From Mesorhizobium loti (GTDB lineage: Bacteria > Pseudomonadota > Alphaproteobacteria > Rhizobiales > Rhizobiaceae): a stretch of DNA of 64,000 nucleotides. The stretch covers positions 434,001-498,000 of the forward strand of contig NZ_QGGH01000003.1 in the NCBI RefSeq assembly GCF_003148495.1. Direction: 5' to 3'. The position numbers and the translations under genes are program-made. The notes under the pieces were generated by a model. It was not told where the DNA came from, did no database searches, and saw only the letters and a program-made list of their open reading frames with translations. Of the stretch, positions 38,002 through 46,384 are shown in pieces. Each line of letters starts with the position of its first letter. Position 1 is the first letter of the stretch.

Positions 38002-38077
38002 AAAGGACGCCCGCGGGATTGGCTCCCGAAGGCGTCAGGTGGTCCCTTCCTCTTGGACCGTTTCAGCCGCTATGGCC

Positions 38078-38512
38078 TCAGCCGTTCGGGTAGCTTCCGC
38101 CGTCGGCGCCATCGCCCATGAGGAAACCGCTGCCGGTATCGACCCTCAGCCGCTGGTCGACATTGTCGAGACGGCGCAGCAGGTCATGGTATTGCGCGGC
38201 CGGTATCCTGCCGTGATCGGACGCCGCTATCTTCTCGGCCGCCTGGCTGATGCGGACGGTACGCATTTCCAGACGCTCCGCCACGGCCGGCGTAATGTTG
38301 TTGGCCTGCCTCGCGTCCAGGATGCCCTGACGGACGCCTTCAACCTGTTGGATGAGACCTTCGACGCGCGGGCCGGTAAAATCGGTCGGATCGCTCGCGT
38401 CGAGAGCGCCCTTGTGATGGCCCGCGGCATAGGCACCGGCAAGCGGAACGGCGATGAGGAACGCCGTGAGCGTTGCAGTTCTGAGCGAGGTCTTGGGAGT
38501 GAAAGAGCGCAT
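38078..38512 (-). CDS. Periplasmic protein of unknown function
   Basis: The 144-residue protein has a signal peptide (SLRTATLTAFLIAVPLAGAYA, cleavage before AGHHKG). A helical mature domain follows: VEGLIQQVEGVRQGILDARQANNITPAVAERLEMRTVRI and QYHDLLRRLDNVDQRLRVDTG. ATG 38512 follows GAGGAG by 7 bases. I do not recognise a named family. Confidence 0.75.
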   Translation of the reverse strand: MRSFTPKTSLRTATLTAFLIAVPLAGAYAAGHHKGALDASDPTDFTGPRVEGLIQQVEGVRQGILDARQANNITPAVAERLEMRTVRISQAAEKIAASDHGRIPAAQYHDLLRRLDNVDQRLRVDTGSGFLMGDGADGGSYPNG

Positions 38513-38763
38513 CACGCGTCTCCTCTTGTAGAGGAAGGCAGCGGTCGTTCCGCCTGCCTTCCGGCCGTGGGCCGTCGGGTTCCGTCGTGTCGCGACGAGG
38601 GGGGGATTCATCGCCGGCGGTTCTCGGCCCAGGCGGGAAGCTAGGACCGCCCTGCGACAATGTGTAATTAAAAAAAGATAATGTTTTCAGGCCTTGCCGG
38701 CCTTGATCTGCGCCCTAGAGTTGAGCCGACGAACAAATTCGCGTGAGTTCGCGCGATGATGGA

Positions 38764-39795
38764 TCAACGTTCGGTGAGCTTCAGTTCAATACGGCGGTTC
38801 TTGTTGCGTGCCTCTTCGGTGTCGGCGGGATCGAGCGGCTGGAACTCGCCGAAACCGGCGGCGACCAGGCGGTTGGCCGGTACGCCGTTCTCGATCAGGA
38901 ATTTCACCACCGAGGTCGAGCGCGCCGTCGACAGCTCCCAGTTGTCGCGGTAGCGGCCGGTGCCGGAGAGCGGCTTGTTGTCGGTATGGCCGTCGACGCG
39001 CAGCACCCAGTTGATCTCGGGCGGGATTTCCTTCTGCAGCTCGATGATGGCGTCGGCGAGTTTCTTCATCTCGACCTTGCCGGCATCGTTGATCACCTCG
39101 GAGCCGGTCGGGAACAGCACTTCCGACTGGAAGACGAAGCGGTCGCCGACGATGCGGATGTTTTCGCGGTCGGCGAGGATTTCGCGCAAGCGGCCGAAGA
39201 AGTCGGAGCGGTAGCGGTTCAATTCCTGGACGCGCTGCGCAAGTGCGACGTTCAGGCGGCGGCCGAGATCGGCGATCTTGGTGTTGGAATCGCGGTCACG
39301 GGTTTCGGAGACGTTGAGCGCATCCTCAAGCGCGCCGATCTGCTTGCGCAGTGCCGCGATCTGCTGGTTGAGGATCTCGACCTGGCTCAGCGCCTGCTGA
39401 CTGATCTGGCGCTGGCTGTCGAGTTCGCCGCCGAGCGCCGCGGCGCGCTGATTGGCGGCGTCGCCGGCGCCGGCACCTTGCGCCAGCAATTGTTCGAGCC
39501 GGCTCTTCTCCGCTTCGGCGGCCGACAGGGACGCCTGCAGATTGGCCAGCGAATCATCCTTGTCCTGCGCCGTCGAACGCTCCAGCGCCAGAAGCTGGGT
39601 CAGCTCGTTGATCTGCGAGTTGAGGCGCGACAGCGCCGTATCCTTGCCGGAGATTTCGCGGCCGAGCAGGAACTGCGCCAGCACGAAGACCGTGAGCAGG
39701 AACATGATCGCCAAAAGCAGCGTCGACAGCGCGTCGACGAAGCCCGGCCAATAGTCGATGCGGCGATCGGTGCGCCGGCCCCTGGCGAGTGCCAT
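38764..39795 (-). CDS. Inner-membrane protein with OmpA/MotB peptidoglycan-binding domain
   Basis: The 343-residue protein has one N-terminal helix (VDALSTLLLAIMFLLTVFVLAQFLL). Residues 50-195 form a long coiled coil of Gln/Leu/Ala heptads. The C-terminal OmpA-type domain (FPTGSEVINDAG, VDGHTDNKPL, NWELSTARSTSVV, RIELKLTE) binds peptidoglycan. It is the MotB-like partner of the MotA/ExbB-like gene, whose stop is one base away. The pair probably forms an ion-driven channel anchored to the wall. No flagellar gene is nearby. Confidence 0.88.
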   Translation of the reverse strand: MALARGRRTDRRIDYWPGFVDALSTLLLAIMFLLTVFVLAQFLLGREISGKDTALSRLNSQINELTQLLALERSTAQDKDDSLANLQASLSAAEAEKSRLEQLLAQGAGAGDAANQRAAALGGELDSQRQISQQALSQVEILNQQIAALRKQIGALEDALNVSETRDRDSNTKIADLGRRLNVALAQRVQELNRYRSDFFGRLREILADRENIRIVGDRFVFQSEVLFPTGSEVINDAGKVEMKKLADAIIELQKEIPPEINWVLRVDGHTDNKPLSGTGRYRDNWELSTARSTSVVKFLIENGVPANRLVAAGFGEFQPLDPADTEEARNKNRRIELKLTER

Positions 39796-39796
39796 G

Positions 39797-40822
39797 CTAG
39801 TGGACCCCGGGCTTCTTCAGGGCGTCGGCGATCTTCTCCAGCGTGTTGCGCATCGCCTTCTGTTCGTCGGACTGTGCCTCGACCCAGTCGCGCATGATCT
39901 GCTGCTCGGAGCGCATGTTCTTGACCAGGCCGGAAATGCCGTCGGCGAGATTGGCCATGGCGGTGGCGACGCGCGGATTGGAGCCGCCGCCATTCTCCTG
40001 CATGCTGCGCAGCCGTTCCGACAGTAGGCGAATCTCGTCGGAAGGCTCGGTCTTGGCTGGATCGGCAACGACGATGTCGGACGAGAGATCGGTGACCGAG
40101 GACAGCCAGTTCTCAAGCTCGGTGTAGAAGCGCGTCTGGGCGCGGCCGGCCTGCAGGTCGAGAAAGCCGAGCACCAGCGAGCCGGACAGGCCGAACAGCG
40201 AGGACGAGAAGGCCGTGCCCATGCCGGCGAGCGGCGCCGAAAGCCCCTGCTTCAGCGAATCGAGCACCGCGGCGGCGTCACCCGTGCCGGGATCGAGCGA
40301 TTCGATGGTCTCGCGGATCGAGCCGATGGTGTTCAACAGGCCCCAGAAGGTGCCAAGCAGGCCGAGAAACACCAGCAGGCCGACGAGATAACGCGAGGTG
40401 TCGCGGCTTTCGTCGAGGCGGGTGGCGATGGAATCGAGCATGGTGCGCATGGAACTGGTCGAGAAGGCCGTCGCCGAGGAGCGGCCGATCATCGCCTTCA
40501 TCGGCGCCAGCAGCACCGGTTCGGTGGTCTCCGACCCGGCACGGAAGGAGTTGACCCAGCGCACTTCGCGAAACAGCCGCCCGACCTGGGCGAAGGCCAG
40601 CAGGATGCCGACCACCAGAACGCCGACGATCAGGCCGTTGAGGCCGGGATTGCTGCCAAAGGCGGTCGAGATCTGGCGGGTCAGGATGGCGGCGATGAAG
40701 GCGACGATGACCAGGAAGATCACCATGGTCAGCAGAAAGACCTGCGGGCTCGACAGTTTGTGCGGATCGTAGATCAGGACATCAGAACGTCTGCCCATGC
40801 CGAAGGATTTGAGAAAAGCCAT
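39797..40822 (-). CDS. MotA/TolQ/ExbB-like channel protein
   Basis: The 341-residue protein has membrane helices near residues 25-45 and 60-80 and a later pair (YLVGLLVFLGLLGTFWGLLNTIGSI, then APLAGMGTAFSSSLFGLSGSLVLGFLDL) typical of proton-channel subunits. The C-terminus is helical. ATG 40822 is preferred to the frame start at 40921, which lies inside the nearby repeat element. It is paired with the downstream OmpA/MotB-like gene with a one-base gap. The biological task of the pair is not known. Confidence 0.87.
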   Translation of the reverse strand: MAFLKSFGMGRRSDVLIYDPHKLSSPQVFLLTMVIFLVIVAFIAAILTRQISTAFGSNPGLNGLIVGVLVVGILLAFAQVGRLFREVRWVNSFRAGSETTEPVLLAPMKAMIGRSSATAFSTSSMRTMLDSIATRLDESRDTSRYLVGLLVFLGLLGTFWGLLNTIGSIRETIESLDPGTGDAAAVLDSLKQGLSAPLAGMGTAFSSSLFGLSGSLVLGFLDLQAGRAQTRFYTELENWLSSVTDLSSDIVVADPAKTEPSDEIRLLSERLRSMQENGGGSNPRVATAMANLADGISGLVKNMRSEQQIMRDWVEAQSDEQKAMRNTLEKIADALKKPGVH

Positions 40823-40903
40823 CCGTGCCCCGTTTCCGATGCCGCCGCCGATCACGTAAACCGCGACTCTAAACGGAATTGTGACCAAATTGAATGGCGC
40901 TTG

Positions 40904-41115
40904 GCAATATTGCCAGGGCAATCGGGTGAACCCGCTTGCCCTTTCCTTTTTCTCCCCTCAAGCGCCGGGCGGGCGCATCCGCGCCCTTGGCTTACGGCGC
41001 ATAAGCGCCGACGGCCGTTCGGCCTTGCCATTTTCGCTGCGCAAAAATGGAAATCACCGCCTGTTCGGCTCGACCGAGGAATTTTTCATTCACCCGATTG
41101 TCCTGGCAATATTGC
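40904..41115. mobile_element. 212-bp MITE-like element with 27-bp terminal inverted repeats
   Basis: The left end (40904-40930, starting GCAATATTGCCAGGGC) and right end (41089-41115, ending TCCTGGCAATATTGC) are inverted copies differing at one of 27 bases. Each end includes most of the palindrome GGCAATATTGCC. The interior has smaller stems such as GCCATTTT/AAAATGG and no credible gene. It sits between the MotA-like gene and hlyIII. The layout suggests a non-autonomous transposon, but no second copy is in the window. Confidence 0.7.
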
Positions 41116-41124
41116 TGTACCGTG

Positions 41125-41811
41125 TCAGAGGCGATTGATGACCAGACAGTCGACCATGGCGGCCAGATGCAGGCCGGCGCCGGTGACGACGAAACCGTGC
41201 CACAGCGCATTGTGGAAGCGCAGCCCCTTCCAGGCGAAGAAGATGACGCCGCAGGAGTAGACGATGCCGCCGGCGACGATGAGCGCGATCGATGTCGTCG
41301 GCAGCGTCTGCACCAGCGGCTTGACCAGGACGATACCGCTCCAGCCGATGGCGAGATAGAAGACGATGGCGAGCCGGTCGAAGCGGCCGGGAAAAAACAC
41401 CTTGATGGCGATGCCAAGTGCTGCCGCGGTCCAGACGAGGGCGATCATCCAGCGCGCCAGCGGCGAGCCTTCGAGCTGGGCCAGGAAAGGCGTGTAGGTC
41501 GCGGCGATCAGCAGATAGATCGCGGCGTGGTCGAAACGCCGCAAGACCCATTTCGCCGGCGACGACACCGGCCACAGATTGTAGGTCATCGACACCGACA
41601 GCACGGTGAGTAGCGAAACCACGTAGAAGGCGGCGGCGATGTATTCGCCCGGTCCGACACGAAAGGCCGCCAGCGCCAGCAGTGCGGAACCGGCCGAGAT
41701 CGCCAGCACGATGCCGACCGCGTGGACGATGCCATCGGCGATCATCTCGGCGCGCGAATAGTGCCAGCGTCCGATGAACGGGATGTCGGGGGTGGGCTTG
41801 ATGTCGTTCAC
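41125..41811 (-). CDS. Hemolysin III / TrhA family membrane protein
   Basis: The 228-residue protein has seven helices and the HlyIII/PAQR signatures: SRAEMIADGIVHAVGIVLA, LSVSMTYNLWP, FDHAAIYLLIAATYTPF and FHNALWHGFVVTGAGLHLAAMVDCL, containing the conserved metal-binding Asp/His residues. The family affects membrane-lipid homeostasis. A GTG start at 41811 after AGGAA is used; another GTG at 41835 is possible. Confidence 0.9.
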   Translation of the reverse strand: MNDIKPTPDIPFIGRWHYSRAEMIADGIVHAVGIVLAISAGSALLALAAFRVGPGEYIAAAFYVVSLLTVLSVSMTYNLWPVSSPAKWVLRRFDHAAIYLLIAATYTPFLAQLEGSPLARWMIALVWTAAALGIAIKVFFPGRFDRLAIVFYLAIGWSGIVLVKPLVQTLPTTSIALIVAGGIVYSCGVIFFAWKGLRFHNALWHGFVVTGAGLHLAAMVDCLVINRL

Positions 41812-41927
41812 TGCCGGGTTTCCTGCGCCGCGCACTCAATTTGGGCGCTCGCCGGGCAGTATTTCAAGCTTCCGTTGCGGTTTTGCGACTGCGGCGCATC
41901 AGCGCGGCGGTCAGCGCGGCTTGCCTG

Positions 41928-42728
41928 TCAACGAGAGGGGAGCGGCTTCTTTACGGCCTTCAGCAACGCGCGTTGAATGACCTCGTTGCCGGCGACAACC
42001 GAGCCGTTGTCGAGCATGTCCTGGCCGCCATCCATGTCGGAGACGAAGCCGCCCGCTTCGCGGATCAAAAGCAGCCCGGCGGCGATGTCCCAGGCCGACA
42101 GGCCGGTTTCCCAGAAGCCATCCATGCGGCCGGCGGCGACATAGGCGAGATCGAGCGAGGCGGAGCCGAGGCGGCGGACGCCGGAAACCTCGGCCATGAC
42201 ATTGCGCAGCTCGACGAGGAAATTGCCGTGGTGGCCGCGTCCGAGATGCGGCATGCCGCAGCCGATCACCGTGTCGACCAGCTTGATGCGGCCGGCGACG
42301 CGCAAGCGGCGGTCGTTCATGAAGGCGCCGCCGCCGCGTTCGCAGGTGTAGAGCTCGTCCATCGCCGGATTGTAGATGACGCCGGCAACGATCTGCCCCT
42401 GGCGTTCCAGCGCGATCGAAACGGCAAAGAGCGGGATGCCGTGCAGGAAATTGGTGGTGCCGTCGAGCGGGTCGACGATCCAGCGATGCTGGCCGTCGTC
42501 ACCTTCGACCGCGCCGCGCTCTTCCATCAGGAAGGCGTAGCCCGGCCGTGCCTTGGACAGCTCGGCAAAGACGATGTCCTCGGCCTTGCGGTCGGCCTGG
42601 CTGACATAGTCGCCTGGGCCCTTCATCGAGACCTGCAGGTTCTGCACCTCGCCGAAGTCGCGCGACAGCGAGCGGCCGGCTTTCATTGCGGCCTGGACCA
42701 TGACGTTGAGGAGGGCTGAGCGTGCCAT
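41928..42728 (-). CDS. suhB: Inositol monophosphatase family protein
   Basis: The 266-residue protein contains the metal-binding motifs FLMEERG (counterpart of GEE), WIVDPLDGTTNFLHGIP and the C-terminal LSAWDIAAGLLLIREAGG. These residues bind Mg2+ in SuhB/IMPase-type phosphatases. It probably hydrolyses inositol-1-phosphate or a related sugar phosphate. ATG 42728 follows AGGAAG by 8 bases. Confidence 0.92.
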   Translation of the reverse strand: MARSALLNVMVQAAMKAGRSLSRDFGEVQNLQVSMKGPGDYVSQADRKAEDIVFAELSKARPGYAFLMEERGAVEGDDGQHRWIVDPLDGTTNFLHGIPLFAVSIALERQGQIVAGVIYNPAMDELYTCERGGGAFMNDRRLRVAGRIKLVDTVIGCGMPHLGRGHHGNFLVELRNVMAEVSGVRRLGSASLDLAYVAAGRMDGFWETGLSAWDIAAGLLLIREAGGFVSDMDGGQDMLDNGSVVAGNEVIQRALLKAVKKPLPSR

Positions 42729-42765
42729 AGTGGTTCTTCCTGGTGCTGCACTTAAGCTCTGGCTT

Positions 42766-42815
42766 GATGCATGTCGGTGACCCAAAACCGGGGCCACTTT
42801 TGGGCGACATGCATC
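42766..42815. repeat. 50-bp palindromic repeat between efp and suhB, copy 1
   Basis: GATGCATGTCG at the left and CGACATGCATC at the right are perfect inverted arms, enclosing CCCAAAACCG and CACTTTTGGG. A second copy lies at 61903-61951. The form is widespread in Mesorhizobium and relatives. Its right edge reaches the efp stop. Confidence 0.8.
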
Positions 42816-43380
42816 AGTCGGCGCGGCGCACGTAAGTGATTTCGTTGGTGTCGACGATGATGCGCTCGCCGGCGCCGATGAATGGCGGCACCAGCACGCG
42901 GATGCCGTTTTCCAGGATCGCCGGCTTGTAGGACGAGGCTGCCGTCTGGCCCTTCACCACCGGGTCCGCCTCGGTGATGGTCAGCGTCACATAGTCGGGC
43001 AGTGAAATGCCGATCGGCCTCTCTTCGTAGAGCTGGACCGTCACCATCATGCCGTCCTGCAGGAACGCAGCACGATCGCCGACGAAGTCCTTGTTCAATT
43101 CGAGCTGCTCGTAGCTCTGGGTGTCCATGAACACCAGCGCGTCTTCCTGCGCATAGAGGAAGGAAAAGTCCTTCAGGTCGAGCCGGATCTGTTCGACCGT
43201 CTCGGCCGAGCGGAAGCGCTCGTTGAGCTTGGTGCCGTTGATGAGGTTCTTCAGTTCGACCTGATTGTAGGCGCCGCCCTTGCCGGGCTTGACGGTGTTG
43301 GTCCTGACCGCCACCCAAAGGCCGCCATCATGCTCGATGACATAGCCGGGACGGATTTCGTTGCCATTGATCTTGGCCAT
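42814..43380 (-). CDS. efp: Translation elongation factor P
   Basis: The 188-residue protein has the three EF-P domains and the modification site Lys34 in [16 protein letters not shown]. The later segments [23 protein letters not shown] and ETNEIT-like NEITYVRR are typical. EF-P rescues ribosomes stalled at polyproline stretches. ATG 43380 is the family start; an extension to 43467 is not. No epmA/epmB gene is nearby. Confidence 0.96.
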   Translation of the reverse strand: MAKINGNEIRPGYVIEHDGGLWVAVRTNTVKPGKGGAYNQVELKNLINGTKLNERFRSAETVEQIRLDLKDFSFLYAQEDALVFMDTQSYEQLELNKDFVGDRAAFLQDGMMVTVQLYEERPIGISLPDYVTLTITEADPVVKGQTAASSYKPAILENGIRVLVPPFIGAGERIIVDTNEITYVRRAD

Positions 43381-43521
43381 GATGAGGTGATCCGGAATGG
43401 ATACCAACGGTCTGGCCGTTGGTACGGGGTGTTCGCTGGTAAAGCGATTTCGGGCTCCCAAGACCACAAATCGTCAGAAGAGGCAAGGGAGCGCCAAGTT
43501 GGCGCTGAGCCGGAGAGGCCG

Positions 43522-44562
43522 TTACGGCAGGCGGTTTGCCTTCTGCAGGGCCTGCTTGGTTTCGTCGTCGCTCAGCCCCTGCAGGAAGTCGTCCATCTGC
43601 GGATCGATGAGGCCGGCGCGGCGGGCGACGATGTACCAGGCGCCGGCGAGGACCAGATCCGGATCGGTGCCGATGCCCTGCATATAGAGTTTTGCGAGGC
43701 GGTTCTGGGCGGCGACATTGCCGCCCTCCGCCGCCTGCTTCATCCAGCCGAAGGCGGATTTCAGGTCGCGCGCACCGCCACGGCCTTCGATCATCCAGGC
43801 GGCGAGATCGATCTGTGCGGTGTCGTAATTCTGCCTTGCTGCCTGCGCCAGCAGGCGCCTTGCCTGCACATCGTCACGCGGCTTGCCGCCGACGCCATTG
43901 GCGTAGATCTGCGACATCGCATATTGCGCGTCGGCGAGGCCGGTCGCGGCGGCGCGCTCATAATAGGAAACCGCCTTGGCTATGCCGGCGTCGCCGGGGT
44001 CCTGCTCGACCAGCATCTGCGCGAAATTGAACTGCGCCAGCCGGTTGCCGGCTTCGGCGGCGGCCTGCATCAACGCATAGGCCCCTTTTTCGTCCTTCTT
44101 GACGTAGCGGCCGTCGAGCAGCATCAGCGCATACTGGAATTGTGATTCCGGCACGCCCTGTTCGGCGGCCAGCGCATACCATTTCGCCGCTTCCGCCGAA
44201 TTGAGCGGCACACCGAGCCCGCGCGACAGAATCTCGGCCACCAGCGTCTGCGCCGCCGGGTCGCCGTTTTGCGCCCGGACTAGCGCGAGATTGTAGGCCG
44301 TCTTGTAGAGACCGCGCTGGAAGGCGCCATAGGCGGCGTCCGCCGGCTTGGCGCCGAAGCGGTCGGGGTTGATGGTGTCGGCCGACGGCAGCGGCGCGGG
44401 CTCGGCTGTGGTGGCGGGTTGCGGCAGCGGCTTGTCGATCGGCTTGTCGGTGTGGACGCCGAGTTCCGGCTTGGGCTGCGGCAGCGGGATGGTCTCCGCG
44501 GCCGCCGCCTGAACCATGAGCACCGCAAGCAGAGCCTGGAGGGGAAGCCTCGCCGAGAGCAC
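43522..44562 (-). CDS. Secreted Sel1-repeat protein
   Basis: From a GTG start (44562, GAGG 6 bases upstream) the product has 346 residues with a signal peptide (LQALLAVLMVQAAAAE). A Pro-rich spacer follows, then about six Sel1/TPR-like repeats, for example AAKWYALAAEQGVPESQFQYALMLLDG and AVSYYERAAATGLADAQYAMSQIYANG. Sel1 proteins act as periplasmic scaffolds, as in ExoR and PodJ of rhizobia and Caulobacter. The start lies just after the ThiE-like stop, so the two genes are coupled. Confidence 0.87.
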   Translation of the reverse strand: MLSARLPLQALLAVLMVQAAAAETIPLPQPKPELGVHTDKPIDKPLPQPATTAEPAPLPSADTINPDRFGAKPADAAYGAFQRGLYKTAYNLALVRAQNGDPAAQTLVAEILSRGLGVPLNSAEAAKWYALAAEQGVPESQFQYALMLLDGRYVKKDEKGAYALMQAAAEAGNRLAQFNFAQMLVEQDPGDAGIAKAVSYYERAAATGLADAQYAMSQIYANGVGGKPRDDVQARRLLAQAARQNYDTAQIDLAAWMIEGRGGARDLKSAFGWMKQAAEGGNVAAQNRLAKLYMQGIGTDPDLVLAGAWYIVARRAGLIDPQMDDFLQGLSDDETKQALQKANRLP

Positions 44563-44563
44563 G

Positions 44564-45211
44564 TCAGTCCTCGAAGCGCGGCGCGGTCTCGTCGAGCAGC
44601 GCGTTGGCGGTGGCGACCGCTGTCTTGGGATTGGTGCCGTCGGCAAACACGGCGCTCGACAGCGCCACGAATTCAGCACCTGTGGCGCCCACTGCTTCCA
44701 CCGAGGCGATGTCGGATCCGGCCATGACGATGCACGGGATCTGGATCATGTCGGCCCACCATGCGCCGAGCGACAGGTTGCGCGGATGCGGTTCGGGCTT
44801 GTTGTCGTAGCCGAAGCGGCCAAAGAAGATGTAGTCGGGCCGTGTCTCGCCAAGCTCGAGCGCGTCATCACGCGTCTTGGCGCCGCCGGTGCCGACCATC
44901 ATCTTTGCCTGGAAATGCTCGATCGTCTCGGCGAGTTCAGCCTTGGAGACTTCGACATGGATGCCGTCGGCCTGGACGCGGCCGGCTATGCGGGTGTCGC
45001 CGGCGATGATGACAGCCACGCCCGCGGCCTGCGCTGCCGGCACGATCTGTTCGGCGAAAGCCTGGAAGGAGGCCTCATCCATGCCGTTCTCGGGCAGGAT
45101 CAGCGAAGCGACATCGCCGCCTTCGAATGCCGCGGTGATACGGGCCGCCGGCACGCCTGGCGGCGCGATCAGTACGATGCGACAGCGGTTGGGGGGCGTT
45201 GCGTCATTCAT
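44564..45211 (-). CDS. Thiamine-phosphate synthase-like protein (divergent ThiE)
   Basis: The 215-residue TIM-barrel protein aligns with ThiE in outline: CRIVLIAPPG at the start, AGVAVIIAGDTRIAGRVQADGIHVE, and IPCIVMAGSDIASVEAVGATGAEFVALSSAVF at the end. However, the usual GxHLGQ motif is replaced by GIHVEVSK and the pyrophosphate loop is unlike canonical ThiE. It lies away from any thi gene. It may be a paralogue with another function. Confidence 0.75.
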   Translation of the reverse strand: MNDATPPNRCRIVLIAPPGVPAARITAAFEGGDVASLILPENGMDEASFQAFAEQIVPAAQAAGVAVIIAGDTRIAGRVQADGIHVEVSKAELAETIEHFQAKMMVGTGGAKTRDDALELGETRPDYIFFGRFGYDNKPEPHPRNLSLGAWWADMIQIPCIVMAGSDIASVEAVGATGAEFVALSSAVFADGTNPKTAVATANALLDETAPRFED

Positions 45212-45277
45212 GGTTCTTCGGGTCCCGCGTTTCGCCTATGCCGGGCGAAGATGGTTGGATTGCGGCATAGAGCAAAG

Positions 45278-45300
45278 TGCCCGCCTTGAACAGGCGGGCA
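45278..45300. terminator. Hairpin between the DMT transporter and ThiE-like genes
   Basis: TGCCCGCCT (45278-45286) pairs perfectly with AGGCGGGCA (45292-45300). On the minus strand it is followed by only a short CTTTG, so terminator strength is doubtful. Confidence 0.5.
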
Positions 45301-45346
45301 GCCGGGATCGCGATGTTTGACCCGCCGGGCAGCCGGCGGGGCCGCT

Positions 45347-46252
45347 TCACTTGATCGGGTGCGGGCTCGCGACTGATGGTTTCGACTTCCACAGCGTCCA
45401 GCCGAGATTCATGCCGGCTGCGGCGATCAGGATGGCGGTGGCGCCGACGATCTGGCTCAGATGCAGCCGATGGCCGAAGGCCAAGACATCGACCAGAATG
45501 GCGACGACGGGATAGATGAAGGACAGCGATCCCTGCAGATGTGTAGGCAGCTTCTGGATGGCCCCGTACATCAGGATGTACATCAGGCCGGTGTGGACGA
45601 TGCCGAGCGTCGCCAGCATGGCCCAGCTCCATGGATCGGTGGGCAGATGGGTAAGATTGGCGAAGGGCGCCAGCATGACGACGCCGACGCAGACCTGGAT
45701 CAGCGCGATGAGGTGGGGCGGCGTGCCCTTGAGCTTCTTGGTGACGATGGCGGCGACGGCCCAGAAGAAAGCCGCGCCCAACGCCATGACGATTCCGGTA
45801 AAATAATCCGTGCCGACATCACCGGCATCGGGGCCCGACTGCACGATCAGCACCATGCCGGCGAAGGCGATGGCCAGCCAGGTCAGCTTTGTCAGGGTCA
45901 GCCGCTCGGCGAAGAAGAGCGCGCCGAAGCCGACCAGCATGAAGGGTTGCGTGTTGTAGACAGCGGTGGCGATCGAGATTGACGCGCGCGAGAATGCGCT
46001 AAACAGCAAAAGCCAGTTGACGACGATGGCGACGCCGCCGAGCGCGGCGATGCCGATGATGCGCAGCGACAGTCTGTTGCGCAGCAACCCGAGGGCGGCG
46101 CAGATGATGAGCAGCGTCAGCGCGCCGAAAGCGCAACGCCAGAACACCACATCCATGATCGGCTGGCCGGACAGGACGACGAACCATCCGATCGTTCCCA
46201 GGATCAACATTGCGGCGGACATTTCGACCGTGCCACGCACTGTTTCGTTCAC
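45347..46252 (-). CDS. DMT superfamily (EamA) transporter
   Basis: The 301-residue protein has ten predicted helices arranged as two EamA repeats: MLILGTIGWFVVLSGQPIMDVVFWRCAFGAL and GIVMALGAAFFWAVAAIVTKKLKG begin the halves. It probably exports an amino acid or metabolite. The divergent Lrp/AsnC gene supports an amino acid substrate and likely regulates it. Confidence 0.9.
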   Translation of the reverse strand: MNETVRGTVEMSAAMLILGTIGWFVVLSGQPIMDVVFWRCAFGALTLLIICAALGLLRNRLSLRIIGIAALGGVAIVVNWLLLFSAFSRASISIATAVYNTQPFMLVGFGALFFAERLTLTKLTWLAIAFAGMVLIVQSGPDAGDVGTDYFTGIVMALGAAFFWAVAAIVTKKLKGTPPHLIALIQVCVGVVMLAPFANLTHLPTDPWSWAMLATLGIVHTGLMYILMYGAIQKLPTHLQGSLSFIYPVVAILVDVLAFGHRLHLSQIVGATAILIAAAGMNLGWTLWKSKPSVASPHPIK

Positions 46253-46338
46253 AACAAACCTCCGTATCCGTTCGACCGCTATAATCTCATGCGGCTACGC
46301 GGCTTTCCATCGGATGAGGAAGGAGGTATGAGTAAATG

Positions 46339-46355
46339 GCCTAATTATATTAGGC
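46339..46355. promoter_or_regulatory. Perfect palindrome, probable Lrp/AsnC operator
   Basis: GCCTAAT (46339-46345) and ATTAGGC (46349-46355) are perfect arms around TAT. The AT-rich 17-bp dyad lies between the divergent DMT transporter and Lrp genes, 29 bases before the Lrp start. Confidence 0.65.
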
Positions 46356-46384
46356 GACGGCTCCAAATCAGCAGGAAATGTAAA

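Noticed and set aside
38764..40822. Zorya anti-phage system
   Set aside because: Only MotA-like and OmpA-like genes are present; no ZorC, ZorD or ZorE-type gene is next to them, and the neighbours are M32 peptidase, DUF1304 and HlyIII genes.
40760..41260. 166-codon plus-strand frame across the MITE-like element
   Set aside because: It overlaps both flanking minus-strand genes and lacks a ribosome binding site or family features.
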